64,000 bases of DNA. Source: Trichobilharzia regenti (lineage: Eukaryota; Platyhelminthes; Trematoda; Strigeidida; Schistosomatidae). The notes beneath the pieces were generated by a model. The model was given only the letters and a program-made list of their open reading frames with translations, made no database searches and was not told the DNA's origin. Shown here piece after piece: positions 1 through 12,200 of this stretch (within the stretch, counting starts at the first letter, position 1; every line of letters starts with the position of its first letter). Location of the stretch: positions 42,443,459-42,507,458 of the forward strand of contig OX235265.1 of NCBI GenBank assembly GCA_944472135.2. Reading direction: 5' to 3'. The position numbers and the translations under genes were made by a program.

Positions 1-104
1 TCTGTGTGCTATTTGGAACGTGGCAACTCGAACTGGTGCACTTCGGTGCCAAGTTCTATGTTGAATCCAGACAGACAGACTGTGCCACCGACGCACACAG
101 TAAT
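1..104 (+). mobile_element. RTE-like 3' end with (CAGA)n tail next to a SINE head remnant
   Basis: Bases 1-84 end in CAGACAGACAGA and match, imperfectly, 11,578-11,665 (-), 34,216-34,300 (+) and 42,210-42,290 (-). The last copy lies just downstream of RTE-like coding sequence, so this looks like the 3' terminus of that LINE class. Bases 84-104 are the antisense start of a tRNA-headed SINE (GCCACCGACGCAC). Confidence 0.55.
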
Positions 105-1020
105 TATGATGAAGAGACTTTTGCAGAAGATACATTATATACCCACGTAGCTTAATATGTTATCTAAAATTACCGATTATAAGTGGTTTAATGACAACTT
201 AATTTCTTATGAGTGAAATCAAATGCAATAGTATACTTGGAACTAATAGTGTTACTTTTTATGTATTTGTTTATTTCATCAGCTATATACTGCCAAACGT
301 AGAGGATTTAAAGATGCTTGCATTATTTAAGTACAATTAACCTTCTCAGTATTTTGTGTATATGCTGCAGGCAGGCATTACACGAGTATGTAGTTCTGAT
401 TCAAATAGAAATTAATAATATAGGCTGTAAATTCTTATCTTCTGAGGTGCAGTGGGTATTGATTTCCTCATTTTTTCACCATATTTATGACTTCCTTTTG
501 TACTTCTAAGTTTTTTTCTGAATTCGCTCTGTAGTTATATCGGGTTTCTTCTTAAGAAAATAATGTCTGCTTGTAACTTATCCATTCATTCGTTAAAGTA
601 CACGATTTTCATCTCATTCTTTGGTAGTATGTTTTTTTGAGATGTACATTTTCTATAGTTTGGTTTGTAAGGGTTAGTTATGTTTTCACAAGTTGATCAC
701 GGATTGATATCAGTTAGAGAACCATTTGTTTAGAGGATGATTTTACTTACTGATTTGTCTTCAAATCAAAAAAATCGATACATATAAAAATGTCAGTGTA
801 AAACATTAAGATTGTAATTTACTTTATAACAAGTATATTTTTATTCTGAATACTCATCATGCATTTTTATTTTTATGTCAATATGCGAATTTATTCAACT
901 GAGTGATTCATGATTAATCGTATTATTTGCTTATTAAGTGAACAGTATTCAGTATCCCTATTTAATAACCTCATTTATTTTCTAAATTGTCGTGTTTGTC
1001 GTCTATTCATTGACCGATAG
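105..1020. other. AT-rich non-coding stretch upstream of the first visible filamin exon
   Basis: Presumably filamin intron. Apart from a short antisense tail of a hammerhead element at about 655-735 (reading ATTGATATCAGTTAGAGAAC, shared with 17,640-17,690), I see no gene, RNA or clear repeat. Confidence 0.5.
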
Positions 1021-1765
1021 ATTATTATTATTATTACCTGGGGTTCCGAGTACATCATAGGGCTTCACCAACACATCTCCACTCTCTTCTATTTTCTGTC
1101 ATCCTCTTCAGCTGGGCTCACGATTGCCCATAATCTCTCATCTCCCTCAACTCACGATCTCCCCCATGTCACCCTCGCGAGGACGACCAACTTGTCGCTT
1201 CCCATTGGGATTCCCAGTGAAGGAGGCGGCCGTTGACAGAAATCAGTAACCCATTGGAAATATTTTTCGTGACGCGTAGTGCAAGTTTCTGACCCGTAGA
1301 GAAGAAGTGACTGATTTCACATCTCTGTTGAAAATTCAAATCTTGCTGTTTATGCTGAGTGAGTGCAACAGATTTCCGAACCGATTTCAGGTTGATGGAG
1401 GCGTATCTCTCCTTTCCGATTATGGTTGGCTGGATTTGATATCTCCATGCGTTCCGACTGCGTGTAGGTGAAACGATGCTTCTTGGCCAGACAAGTGGAA
1501 GACGTAACCTCTGTTGAGTCTCTCCCGTTGATGGTGATTGTTGTTGTTGTTCCTGCTGCTGTTGGTTGGTTGGTTGTCTTCATCACCTCCGTCTTCTCTC
1601 TGTTCACTTGGAGTCTTGTCTTGGCTATCAGCCAGCCTCTTCAGCCAGTTAGAGTTTGTGTGACATGAGACGTATATCATCTGGTAAATGGAGATCTTGT
1701 GGAGTCTTCTTATAAGTGTCCAGCGTATTCCTGTATCCTCGCTTCCAGCCCACAGTCTGAAGCAT
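1021..1765 (-). mobile_element. RTE-like LINE (family X) 3' end, antisense
   Basis: Starts with ATT-type triplets, the complement of the element tail, followed by the antisense of the C-terminal reverse transcriptase region. On the - strand remnants of GRPR and of the WRxxVEAL 3' motif are visible. Similar antisense copies lie at 7,360, 14,300, 18,255, 22,870 and 61,610. Truncated and full of stops. Confidence 0.75.
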
Positions 1766-1806
1766 AAACCAGTAGAGTAATCATCTTTATTTGTCTTCTA
1801 CTGTTA

Positions 1807-1808
<2 letters not shown>

Positions 1809-1846
<38 letters not shown>
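1809..1846. repeat. (AT)n microsatellite
   Basis: An uninterrupted run of about 18 AT dinucleotides lying between two oppositely oriented RTE-like 3' ends. Confidence 0.95.
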
Positions 1847-1849
<3 letters not shown>

Positions 1850-1850
<1 letters not shown>

Positions 1851-2165
1851 GCCTGGAAGAATTAGAAGTCAGTAACTATGGGAACAAATTAGCCAATAAT
1901 CTGTCGCTCAACAAATATGCAGAAGAAAATGGAGATGAATTGGGAATACGCTGAAGAGACCACCGAATGACATCGTGTACCAGGCGTGCGAGTGGGTTGT
2001 TTGAGCGTGACGTAGAGGAGATCGTGTGGCGAGGAGGAGATGAAGGATTATGGGCAATTATAGACCCAGCCGAAGAGGGCAGCAGAAAATAGGACAAAGT
2101 GGAGATGTGGTGTTGAAGCCTTATATTCCACTCAGAACTCAAGGGAACAATAGTATAAATAATAT
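1850..2165 (+). mobile_element. RTE-like LINE (family X) 3' end, sense
   Basis: Sense copy of the C-terminal end: MEMNWEYAEETTE, RRSCGEEEMKDYG and WRCGVEALYSTQ are readable with frame breaks. It ends in a GGAACAATAGTATAAATAAT-like tail. Together with the copy at 1,021-1,765 it forms a head-to-head inverted pair. Confidence 0.7.
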
Positions 2166-2221
2166 TTTTGGGAAAAGTTGAAGAGGTTGATTGTAACTAG
2201 TTAAGTCATATTCAAAGTATT

Positions 2222-2390
2222 GGTTTTGCTGGAATTTTTGTTTGATTGGTTAGAGGATTTCATCATGAGCTGACATCAGTTAGAGAACCATTCGAAAACC
2301 CGCAGGGCGTACTGAACAGTCAACTGTTTCGTCCTAGTGTTGGACTCTTCATCAGTACGCACCCACCGCGGTTCGAACCCAGAGCTTTTT
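2222..2390 (-). mobile_element. Hammerhead-bearing small element (class 2), antisense
   Basis: On the - strand: a B-box-like GGTTCGAAC, then GCGTACTGATGAAGAGTCC, a GTCC/GGAC-type stem, GAAAC and a GTACTG-complementary CAGTAC, followed by the family tail GTCAGCTCATGATGAAATCC. The core reads AUGAAGA instead of CUGAAGA, so activity is unlikely. Confidence 0.7.
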
Positions 2391-2559
2391 AGTTACATTT
2401 TTAAACAGAAATATAACATTTTCTACAAGAAGTCATGCCTAAATGTTGTCAGAAGAAATGAGTGTTCGCAACTTTGTTTGATTTTCTTTCTTTAATTATG
2501 AGTATTACTATTACTATTATTTCTATGGTCATGTGACTGATATGTTTTTCTGATTACAG

Positions 2560-3415
2560 CTATCAATCCTCATTCAACTAGTCAATTTGTAATTTCTACA
2601 AAAGATGCTGTACACCTAGTAGATCGTGTTTCTGTAAATATTCAGTCGGTAGACATGCCAGAAATATGTTTACCAGTTAGCCTAAAAGCTGAAACAGACG
2701 ATGAGATTTTATGCACATTTTCAACTATTGATTTACTAGGCTGTTACAGTGTGAATATTGCGTTGGATGATAAAAATGTGTTAAGCGATCATCGCCATTA
2801 ACATTCACTGTGGTAACTAGTAACACAGAATCAAGTGTTGAATGTGCCGACGGCAGTAATTTACATTTATGTAATGGTGATGATGAATTATGTAAGAGTC
2901 AAAATGAAACCGACCAAACGGATACTCATGAAAATCAATCAGTTGATGAAATATTATCTACAGATTGTCAGCTAAAAAATGGAATCTGTCTACCTCATAA
3001 TGGATCCATTGAACATAGAAATGATGAGGAGAACTCGTGTACAACTGAAGCTAATTGTAATGTGTACGAATCAGCGGACGGCAGTGATGTGGTCAATGAT
3101 ACTACTGATATGGAAGCAAATAATAATACTATTCATCAAATAAATAATGGGAATGGTTTTAAGAATAGTGAAGATAGCGTTCAGTCGACAGCTGCTACTA
3201 AAATTGATATGCTCAAGATTTTTATCAGGAATGGTTATACAGAAAAATGTGAACAGGAAGAGGAGTTTCTACAGACTGAAAACAACAACATTTCCAAAAT
3301 TTCATCACATGAAAAAGATGACAACGGGATAGTCAATGGACACAGCACTGATTGTACTTCACCACCAGCTGCACAAAAGTATCCTCCAAGACTGTTTATT
3401 ACAGAGAAGGAAAAA
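2560..3415 (+). CDS. FLN: Filamin exon a: one Ig repeat plus a long acidic/Asn-rich linker
   Basis: The acceptor is TTACAG at 2554-2559, and the exon begins with the last two bases of a codon. The first 75 codons form a divergent filamin repeat ([10 protein letters not shown] ... [13 protein letters not shown]). The frame then breaks near 2,787. The next frame continues the expected repeat end (SSPLTFTVV), which fits loss of one G. From about 2,822 to 3,375 follows a roughly 185-residue segment rich in Asn, Ser, Asp, Glu and Thr with no Ig motif, then [11 protein letters not shown] and a GTAAAA donor, phase 0. Confidence 0.88.
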
Positions 3416-6237
3416 GTAAAATTTGCTTGCCTATTCACTTATCTTCTTTCCCTTTCCTTTTTTATTCTAAATACTAACTTTATTGTGGAATGATGATGGG
3501 CATGAAATTAGTAACTACTAATACTTGTACTGCTTCCCTTCTTTTTTATTCCTGTTTATTTTCAATCTGTATCTTTAAGCATGCTGCACATGAGGATAGT
3601 TTTGCCAATGAGCATGTTAGAATAACCCTAAACAACACTTTGTTTCTATCGATTTCTTACACTTTATTCCTTATACTGTTTTTTTTCTTTTATTAACAAA
3701 TTAGACTGATATCATAGCTAAAAGTAAATGGCCTCAACCGACACCTGACCAACACGCCTACAGTATAACAGCTCAAGGTTCAGGACTTGATAAAGCCTTT
3801 ACTAATCAGTTAGCTGAATTCATCATTAACAGTGAACTTGTTCCACCAGCTCCGTTGAGTGTAACAATTGCTGGACCAAGTGAAGCAAAAATCCAATGTA
3901 TAGATAATGGAAATGGAACGTGTGGCGTGAATTATACACCATTTGCACCAGGTTGTTATACAATTAATGTAGTGTATAACAATGAACTACATATATTTGG
4001 AAGTCCATTTTTTGTTCAAGTCTATCCTGCTGATAAACCAAATTTAAATGTAGATGATGTACTGTGCTACGGTGTTGGAGTGGATTCGAATGGTGCGTTT
4101 ATATATTGTGATTACTCTTCCCAGTACTGCCAATAATAGATGTTCAGCATGTGTTGGCATGTATAAATATTCCTTGATACAGAAATACTCTGCGCCTTGT
4201 GTTTGGATAAAAACAACTAGAATGGTCATATCTTCTTTCTGCCTTATGCATGCTTAACGTCTGAAACAACTAAAGCATTTTCTAAGCCCCACCCCACCTC
4301 ATCTCGAATTTTCTATTGTTTAGTAACTATCATTTAACTATTTGCATTTATTTGGCCTTCACAACTTTATTTTATTTTTTTTCTAGAAGTACACAAGGCT
4401 TCTTACGTCAAGTTTATTGTTGACGCATCAGCTATTGACCCACGCGGTGAAGGAACAGTGTCAGCTATTCTTACCGGTCCTGATAATGAAACATCTGCCT
4501 GTCAAGTAGTGAACTCCAAAGATGGAAAGTATGTTTGTAATTATACCCCATTGGAGGAAGGTAAGTAATCGATTTATTTTTATTTTTTCTTCTAATCTCT
4601 TAAACCCTATGATCTAGAGCAGCATACTTTTTGTATCTATACTTTGTGTTAATGTTAAAGTGCTGCGTAATACTCATTGTTTGTGATATATTGTAATATG
4701 TAGGTGGACATGTTGTCTGGATAATGGACCAATCAGAAACACAATGGATTATTCATTCTCACACCTACGCCATTTGACATGTTATACATTCTATTATGGA
4801 TTATCTTTTCTCACTCCTACATCATTTAGACAATGTAGACATTCTTTTTTGTGTGCATTTGATTACGCATATATTTCAAGGTTCATTTTGCTATGGTACT
4901 TTTCTGTCTCACCTCGTTGTGTGTTCTCGCTTAACTAGCAGCAGGCTAGAGAGTCAAGTAACTGTTGTTTAAATTCCATTGTGGATATGATATGATTATG
5001 AGCAATAAATTATACTCAAACCGTCATCAGTAAATCTAACGGCACGACACTGTGAGACTTTATCAAAATAAATTTTATCCACAGTGGAATTGTGCTCTAC
5101 TCATAGTGCACAAGTTCTGTTCATATATGGTTGTATAAGTTGTGGACGTGGACAAGTGATTTTCATGACCACCACATCTGTGTCCAGCCAAGTGTTCCTA
5201 TTCAACGCAGCATTTGTTTTTTGCAAAATATAAAACATTAGTAAAAGTATGATAAATAATTAATCAATTTAGTTGCTGTTTCCGTCTACAAGCATTAGAT
5301 TTATGCAACGATCCTTCACATCTATCGTATCGATGTCAGAGGAGAATAGATAATTATCGAAATTCCGCTTTTTAATATCAAGGTGTATCAGTGCATCCTG
5401 TCACTTTTGGTCCTTTCACTTTAAATTAATTTTAGGGCGATACTAAGGATAACCTTGAACCAACCAACCAGATCGCTCAGCACTATAAATGGATTCTTTT
5501 CGTAATCTTCGTTGCAAATTTCATCCTGACTCAGGATTACGGCTATGGTGGGTTGAAAGTAGGATAATGGTGAAGGTTAGAGTGGAAGATGCAACGATGA
5601 TTATCAAAAATATCCATTTGTAGTGCTGAGCAACTTGATTGGTTGGTTTAAGGTCATTTGATTTTGGTGTCTATGCTCTACTGTTGCCTAATTTTAAGCT
5701 TATGAACTGGTATTCAGTTGCTGACAAACAACTTGCAGAATACGCTCTTAATATGAAATCAAGGTAACTTCTTGCATCTAGGATAATAGTAGGTTAGTGG
5801 TGGCACTGAATGATTTATTGGAGGTTAGTGACATACTAAGTTCGGTGTAGTGTTACAGTCATAAGTCTGTTGGTTATCATATTCCAGGAGTGAGATTTTG
5901 AAAAGAATCTAATGTTAAGGTGTTCTATGTATTAGACAATCACCTATGAAATACACACTAACTGGTTATCATAACTAAAAGCTCGTCTTTTCTACTGCCA
6001 TTCAGTCTTTATCATTTTGCAGCATCTACTGCGATGAAATTAAATAGGTGGTAGCTTTAATTAGGTATGTATCATTATCCTTGTACAATAATTTGTAACT
6101 CATTACATTCTTCCAATTTGATAGTTTTCATGCATTCATTCCCCCCTAATTCTGTGAACTGTTTCATACCCAACTCTTTGTTTGGTGATGTGACCCAGAA
6201 TGTTACTTTGCATTGTAATATCTTCTCCAACTTGTCT

Positions 6238-6284
<47 letters not shown>

Positions 6285-9200
6285 TTCAGTTTGCTTTTAT
6301 GTAAGCAATCCCTAACTTTTCCTGTTTTATTCCATTAGGCCAACATCAAATAGACGTGACCTATGAAGGTCTTGCAATACCAGGTAGTCCTTATCGTGTT
6401 CAAGTTCTACCTGGTTGTGATCCAAATCGAGTTAAAGCTTACGGTCCAGGTCTTGAGAATGGACAACATTTAAAACCTGGTGTACAAACTAGTTTCACTG
6501 TTGACTTGACAGGAGCTGGTCAAGTGGTTTGGGTTTAGCAGTTGAAGGTCCAAGTGAAGCACCAATTGATTGTCAAGATAATCGTGATGGTACTTGCACA
6601 GTTTATTATACACCTTCTGAAGCTGGTGCTTATTCTGTGTATGTACGCTTCAATGATCATAATGTTCCAGGTAAAAAATTTTTTACTTATTTCAACTTAT
6701 AGAGTTTATTATATAATTAAAATATTTGTGTCACTGGTCGATTCAATTTGATTAGGCAAAGTTAGAAATATGCTCAAGACTATAGAGAGTCTCCGTTCTG
6801 ATTAGGATTTTCATTACTAGAGTTGTGAACGCCATTATTATTACTATTTGGGTAGACTGTTAGTCGAAGAAGTTTAGGGAATCACTAGGAAAAAAGCTGT
6901 CTCAGTTAAATGGAATTTAACTCAACTTGTTGCATTTTATAATTTCAACTTTTTAAGGAAAATGATTATCGTGTTTCTGAATGTGTTTGTGGTACTTTTT
7001 TAAAATAAGAGAAGATTATTTACAGCCTTACTAGAAAGAAAGAAATGTACTTCTGGAAGTTTCGAAGCAGTAGGCTGAAATTTTTAGTACTAATATACAC
7101 AGATATGTACTTTGTATCTGTGCCGTGGTGTTAAGTGAGTGAGTTAGTGTAGTAAATTTGTTGACTCACACTTTTATATCAAACTTATTTGTCGTTATGC
7201 AGGTGTAGTATAGTAAACTGTATTCATTATTACTATCCTTCGCATATATAATCACATAAAATAACATTTCATAAGATCGAAGTTATGGTGCATAGGAACC
7301 TGTTTCAAATGCAATTGGTATGTTACGATGTTATCTATGTCTTTCGTCTGCTGATGAACATTTTTATTATTCCCTTGGGTTCTCAGTAGAACCTAGGGCT
7401 TCAACAACCCATCCCCACTTTCTTCTACTTTCTGCCATCCTCTTCAGCTGGGTCCACGTTTGCCCATAATCTCTCATCTCTCCCAACTCACACGATCTCC
7501 ACCAATGTCACCCTCGCACCGACGATTTACTCGTTGCTTCTCATTGGAATTCCACTCGAGTGACGGCCTGTATTTCACGCGATGTCATTCGACGGTTTCC
7601 TCTATGTGTGCCCGATCCATCTCCATTTTCTTCTACATATTTTGTTGAGCAGTCGACTCTTGTTTGATTTGTTGGTAGCCAGGGTTTTTTGTTGACAATT
7701 CTTTCTGGCCGGTTGGTCATTTGATCTTGAGTATGGAGTCAGCCAACGAAGGAGTCAGGTGTTGATAATTGTCTACACTGGCTTGTTGGAAATGCTTTTC
7801 GTGACGCGTAGTGCAAGTTTCTCACCCGTATAGAAGAACTGTCTGACTGACTTCACATTTGTGTTGAAAATCCGAATGTTGTCGTTTATGGTGAGTGAGT
7901 GAGTGAGTGCAGAAGATTTAATAACTGATTTCAGGTTGATGGAGGCGTATCTTGCCTTTCCGATTTTGACTGACTGCGTTGGACATCTTCATGCGTTCTG
8001 ACTGTCTGTGGGTGAAACGATGCTTACTGTTGAGATAAGTGGAGGAAGTAACCTCTCTTAAGTCTCTCCCGTTGATGGTGATTGCTGGTGTTTGTTGTTG
8101 TTGTTGTTGGCTGGTTGGTTGTCTTTATCACCTCCGCCGTCACTATGTTCACTTGGAGTGCTGTCTTGGCTTCCAGCCAGCCAGCTTCTTCAGCCAGTTT
8201 GTTGTTTTTATCCTGCTAGTCTTCGAGTTTGTGTGACATGAGATGTATATCATCTGGTGATTGGGGATCTTCTGGAATCTTCTTGTAGGTGATCCAGCCA
8301 AATCTTGTATTCTCGCTCCCAGCTCACAGTCTGAAGCATAATCCATTCAACCACAATTAACAATATCACCTGTCTTACTCCTAATGAACATTAGGGATTA
8401 TAATTATTTAGAAAGCAAAAGGATTGAGCGAAGAAATATTTACTTTTCAATTAGATCCTCATCTCTGGCTCTACTCTAATATATATATAGCATTTTTATT
8501 ACAATACACAACAGTTTATCAACCAAATGGCAATATGTTTGTTAGCAATAATTAATCAGTGTCAACATGTCAATGAGGTGATAGTTAACTAAGAAAATTA
8601 AAACACAATTAAAAGGTAGAAATGGTTACAACACGTGGGTTGCATAATGCATAATTTTGAAAAATGAAGAGTAATTAAGGAATAAGTGTGTGCACAGGTT
8701 GATCACGTAACAGATTTTTAAAGAAAATTAAACGATTTGGACAACGATAACTTGTAATTAAAGATGAAGTAGTCCGAAAAAAATAAAATAATTTGGACAA
8801 TTATAATTTGGAAAGGCCTAGGGGGAGGGGGGGCGAAGTAGTCCGGTTTATACATTCATGTAACGATGGGCAAGGTAAGGAAAGTGGCTGTACGAATTCC
8901 TTCTGAACACACAGGTTTCAGCTGTATGTAGAAGACAAACTCTTAAAACAAGATTAAGATTAGTAGTAATGCGATTAATGACTTTAAATGATGTATTAAC
9001 ATCAACTGTATGCTCGCTATCTGCGTGGTGTGCTAAAACAGAGCTACGAATAGATCTTGTTTGTACCTTGCTTAGCCAAGCTGGATGATGTAAGGAAATA
9101 CGATGATGAACCTGCCCAATTTTACACCCAATGTAGCTGACTATGCAGTTGCAGTCACACTGTTAGATACAGCCGGAGGAGGAGGTAAAATTACATAGTT

Positions 9201-12200
9201 TGTCCCTATTTCTCGAAAGTAAAATAGGGGTTGGTAGTAAAGAGACAACATATCTCTGCTCCATTGAAATCTCTTTTAACTGCATTCTTCAGGTGCTCGG
9301 TGTGTTACTATTTCACTGATGTTATTACCGCGGAACTGCTTTTTTATGAACGATGGTTTTTTGGAGCTGTTGTCTTACTGGCTTGTTTCGGCGTTAAATA
9401 GCTTATATCTTAGTATACTACTAATAAAAACGTATAAATAGAAGTGAAGTATACGTCTTCAGTGAGGCAGTGGCAAATTCTCTACCAGTGGATAAGCCGC
9501 TCGATGAAGCTACAACTGTGAAAATAACAAAATAAGCAACGGAGACAGGGAAGTAATCGTGACGTGGATAACGCATGATTTCGAATTTTCTTGTGAGGTT
9601 CATTATATTTTGTCCTGATCAAAATCACATCTGCTATCTGCAGGGTTTTTCTTTTCAACATGACTTTAAGTTCATTACTTTATGTTGCTGGTGTTCAATT
9701 ACAGTTTATCTGATTTATTAGAAGGCAGTTGAAGTTTATTGATTTTGGTATCAAGGCACACCTTTATAAACCTTAAATTTGGTCAGTGTTTTACTGATTC
9801 TACAGTTAAGAATACAAAAGTGTAAGATTTTTATACATTCATACGCAATCCAAAGTCAGCATAGCCTAGTATGTACATTCAGTTGTCATCATTTTGTGTA
9901 CCTTTTCATGCTTATCATTTATTTATTTATTTTACTGTTACTATGTAGGAAGCCCATTTCATGTAAATGTTGAAGCTAAAATTGATCCAAAACAAGTTAG
10001 ATGTTATGGTTCTGGTCTTGAATCTGGTCTGTTACGCGCTGGATTACCAGCTTATTTCACTGTGGATACAAAAAATGCTGGAGATGCACGTCTACGGGTA
10101 TGTCAAGCTATTCGGCTGTGTCATTTATCAAGAGGGATTACATCAGTGAAGCTATTCTTTGATAATTAGACACAGATAGTTTGTTTCTGTGTTTATCTTT
10201 GTCATATTTTTTCTCTGTTATTATCATTATTGTTATGATTATTATTTCGATTGTACAATCTCAAGGTTGATTTTATCACAAACCGATACAGCCAGTGTTC
10301 ATTAGTGGCTTTAGAATATATATTCCAAAGTTTTACTGGAAAATTGTCACCTGTAGTGTCAACAGTGTCAGGTGTTGAGTGGATTTTCATCGATGGTAGT
10401 GGTTGGTGGTGGTAACATAATACTGGGAATTGATAGTAGTTAGATTTTACAGGTTATTGAATTCCAGCACCATAGTCGAATGGTCAGTAGAGTCGCATTT
10501 CAACCCTTGGGTTCTGGATTAGATCCCTGGCGGATGCGTACCTCTGAAAAGTCCCAAATTAGGACGAAATAGATAACCAGTACTCACTGGTTTTCAATGC
10601 TTCTCTTATTGAAGTCAATTCGTGATCAGACTTTTATTCAGTTAGTCACTTTCAGTCTACTTATCCGAAGTTCATTCGACCATATGTGTATGTGTTTTAT
10701 TGGTAAATTTCTTATGATATAGCAAGTTTTATTGCTGTCAACTAGTTCTATCAACTATATTAGTTTTAATTTGTACTTCTTGTTTTTTTTCGGTGCTTTA
10801 GGTTATGTATACACCTAAACCTGGTGCTGAATTGCAACCTGCAAATGTTCAACTTCTTAGTGGAGGAACAGATAAAGATCCAACACATCAACACTACCAC
10901 AAAGTTACATATATACCTGAAGAACATGGTCCTTGTCGCATAGAAGTTACCTATGATGATGTTCATATTCCTGGTTCACCGTTTATAGTCAATATTCGAA
11001 AATCTTGTGAACCTGAACGTGTTCGTGTTTTAGGTGCTGGAGTTGAAGGTCCTGTTCTAGCCAGTCTCCCCGCAACATTTACGGTTGATGCTCGAGATGC
11101 TGGTATGGGAGATTTAACTCTTGGTCTTACGGTAAGCGTATTTCAAAATTTACTGAATATTGTACTTCGGATGCATTTCGTGTTTTTTTTCTTTTTTGAT
11201 TTTTACATCTTTCGAATTTTTGATCTCTGCACATATTTTCGATGCACCTTTCTAGTTTGAATAAACTTATAGGGAATAGGAAAGTTCATGAAATACTGTT
11301 ATTTCATTCCTCTTTAGACATATGTTAAAGATTGAGATATATGTATATTTAAAATAAATAACTATTGAAATCAACATCACCGTCACCACATAATAAACCT
11401 GTACATTCCTAAAATCGAGTCAGGTCTGCTAGATATCTGTTTTCTTTTTACTCTTAGGTTGTTTGATTGATTAGTCAGTAAGGTCCTGGTTGTGTTGTTA
11501 ATGCGCTACATTACACCAACCTTGCTAAACACAATTCGTCTAATTACCTACGTAGTCAGTACACTACCTGACCTTTACGTCTGTCTGTCTGTCTGGATTC
11601 AACATAGAACTTGGCACCGAAGTGCAGCAGTTCGAGTTGCCACGTTCCAAATAGCACACAGAGGTAGACAAGAAGATGAGTGAAGAGAATTTATAGAGTT
11701 TGACCTTTACGTACTGATGATGAAACACAACTTAAAAAAATTCGGTTATTTAAGAATGTGCTCGCTACAGGATGGAGCTTCCTGGAGTTCTAGTGAGAAG
11801 TCGTGACCAGTGACGTCCATCCAGATGTCACGTGTGAGGATGGATGTCCGACCTACGACAATGGTTGGGGTCGCATTAAATCACGAATTGGTAGAAGTTA
11901 GAATTCATGAGCCACTGAATTGGGTCCCAGTGGTTGAATAGTATACGAGCTTATCTTGTAATCAGAAGGTCCTGGGTTCGAACCCCCTGTGGTGGGTGCG
12001 TACTGCCGATGATTACCAAACTAGAATGAAACAGCTGTCCAGTATTCCCTGGTTTTCAATGGTTCTCTAACTGATATCAATCCGTGATCAACTCGTAGAA
12101 AGCGAGATTTCCTAGGACTTGCCTGGCTAGTATGACTGAACTGAGAACTCTGAGGATGTATGTATTACCATCATACAAAGGTGGAGCGTAAAACGGCGTC

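Noticed and set aside
318..509. Small + strand open frame
   Set aside because: Length and AT-rich composition are as expected by chance, with no motif and no splice context.
1..2559. Upstream filamin exons within the first 2.5 kb
   Set aside because: I looked for CH-domain or repeat motifs on the + strand and found none.
6519..6538. A 20-bp GT-AG intron that would restore the filamin frame in exon d
   Set aside because: It is too short for spliceosomal removal and would delete the conserved GGLGL strand. A one-base loss explains the data better.
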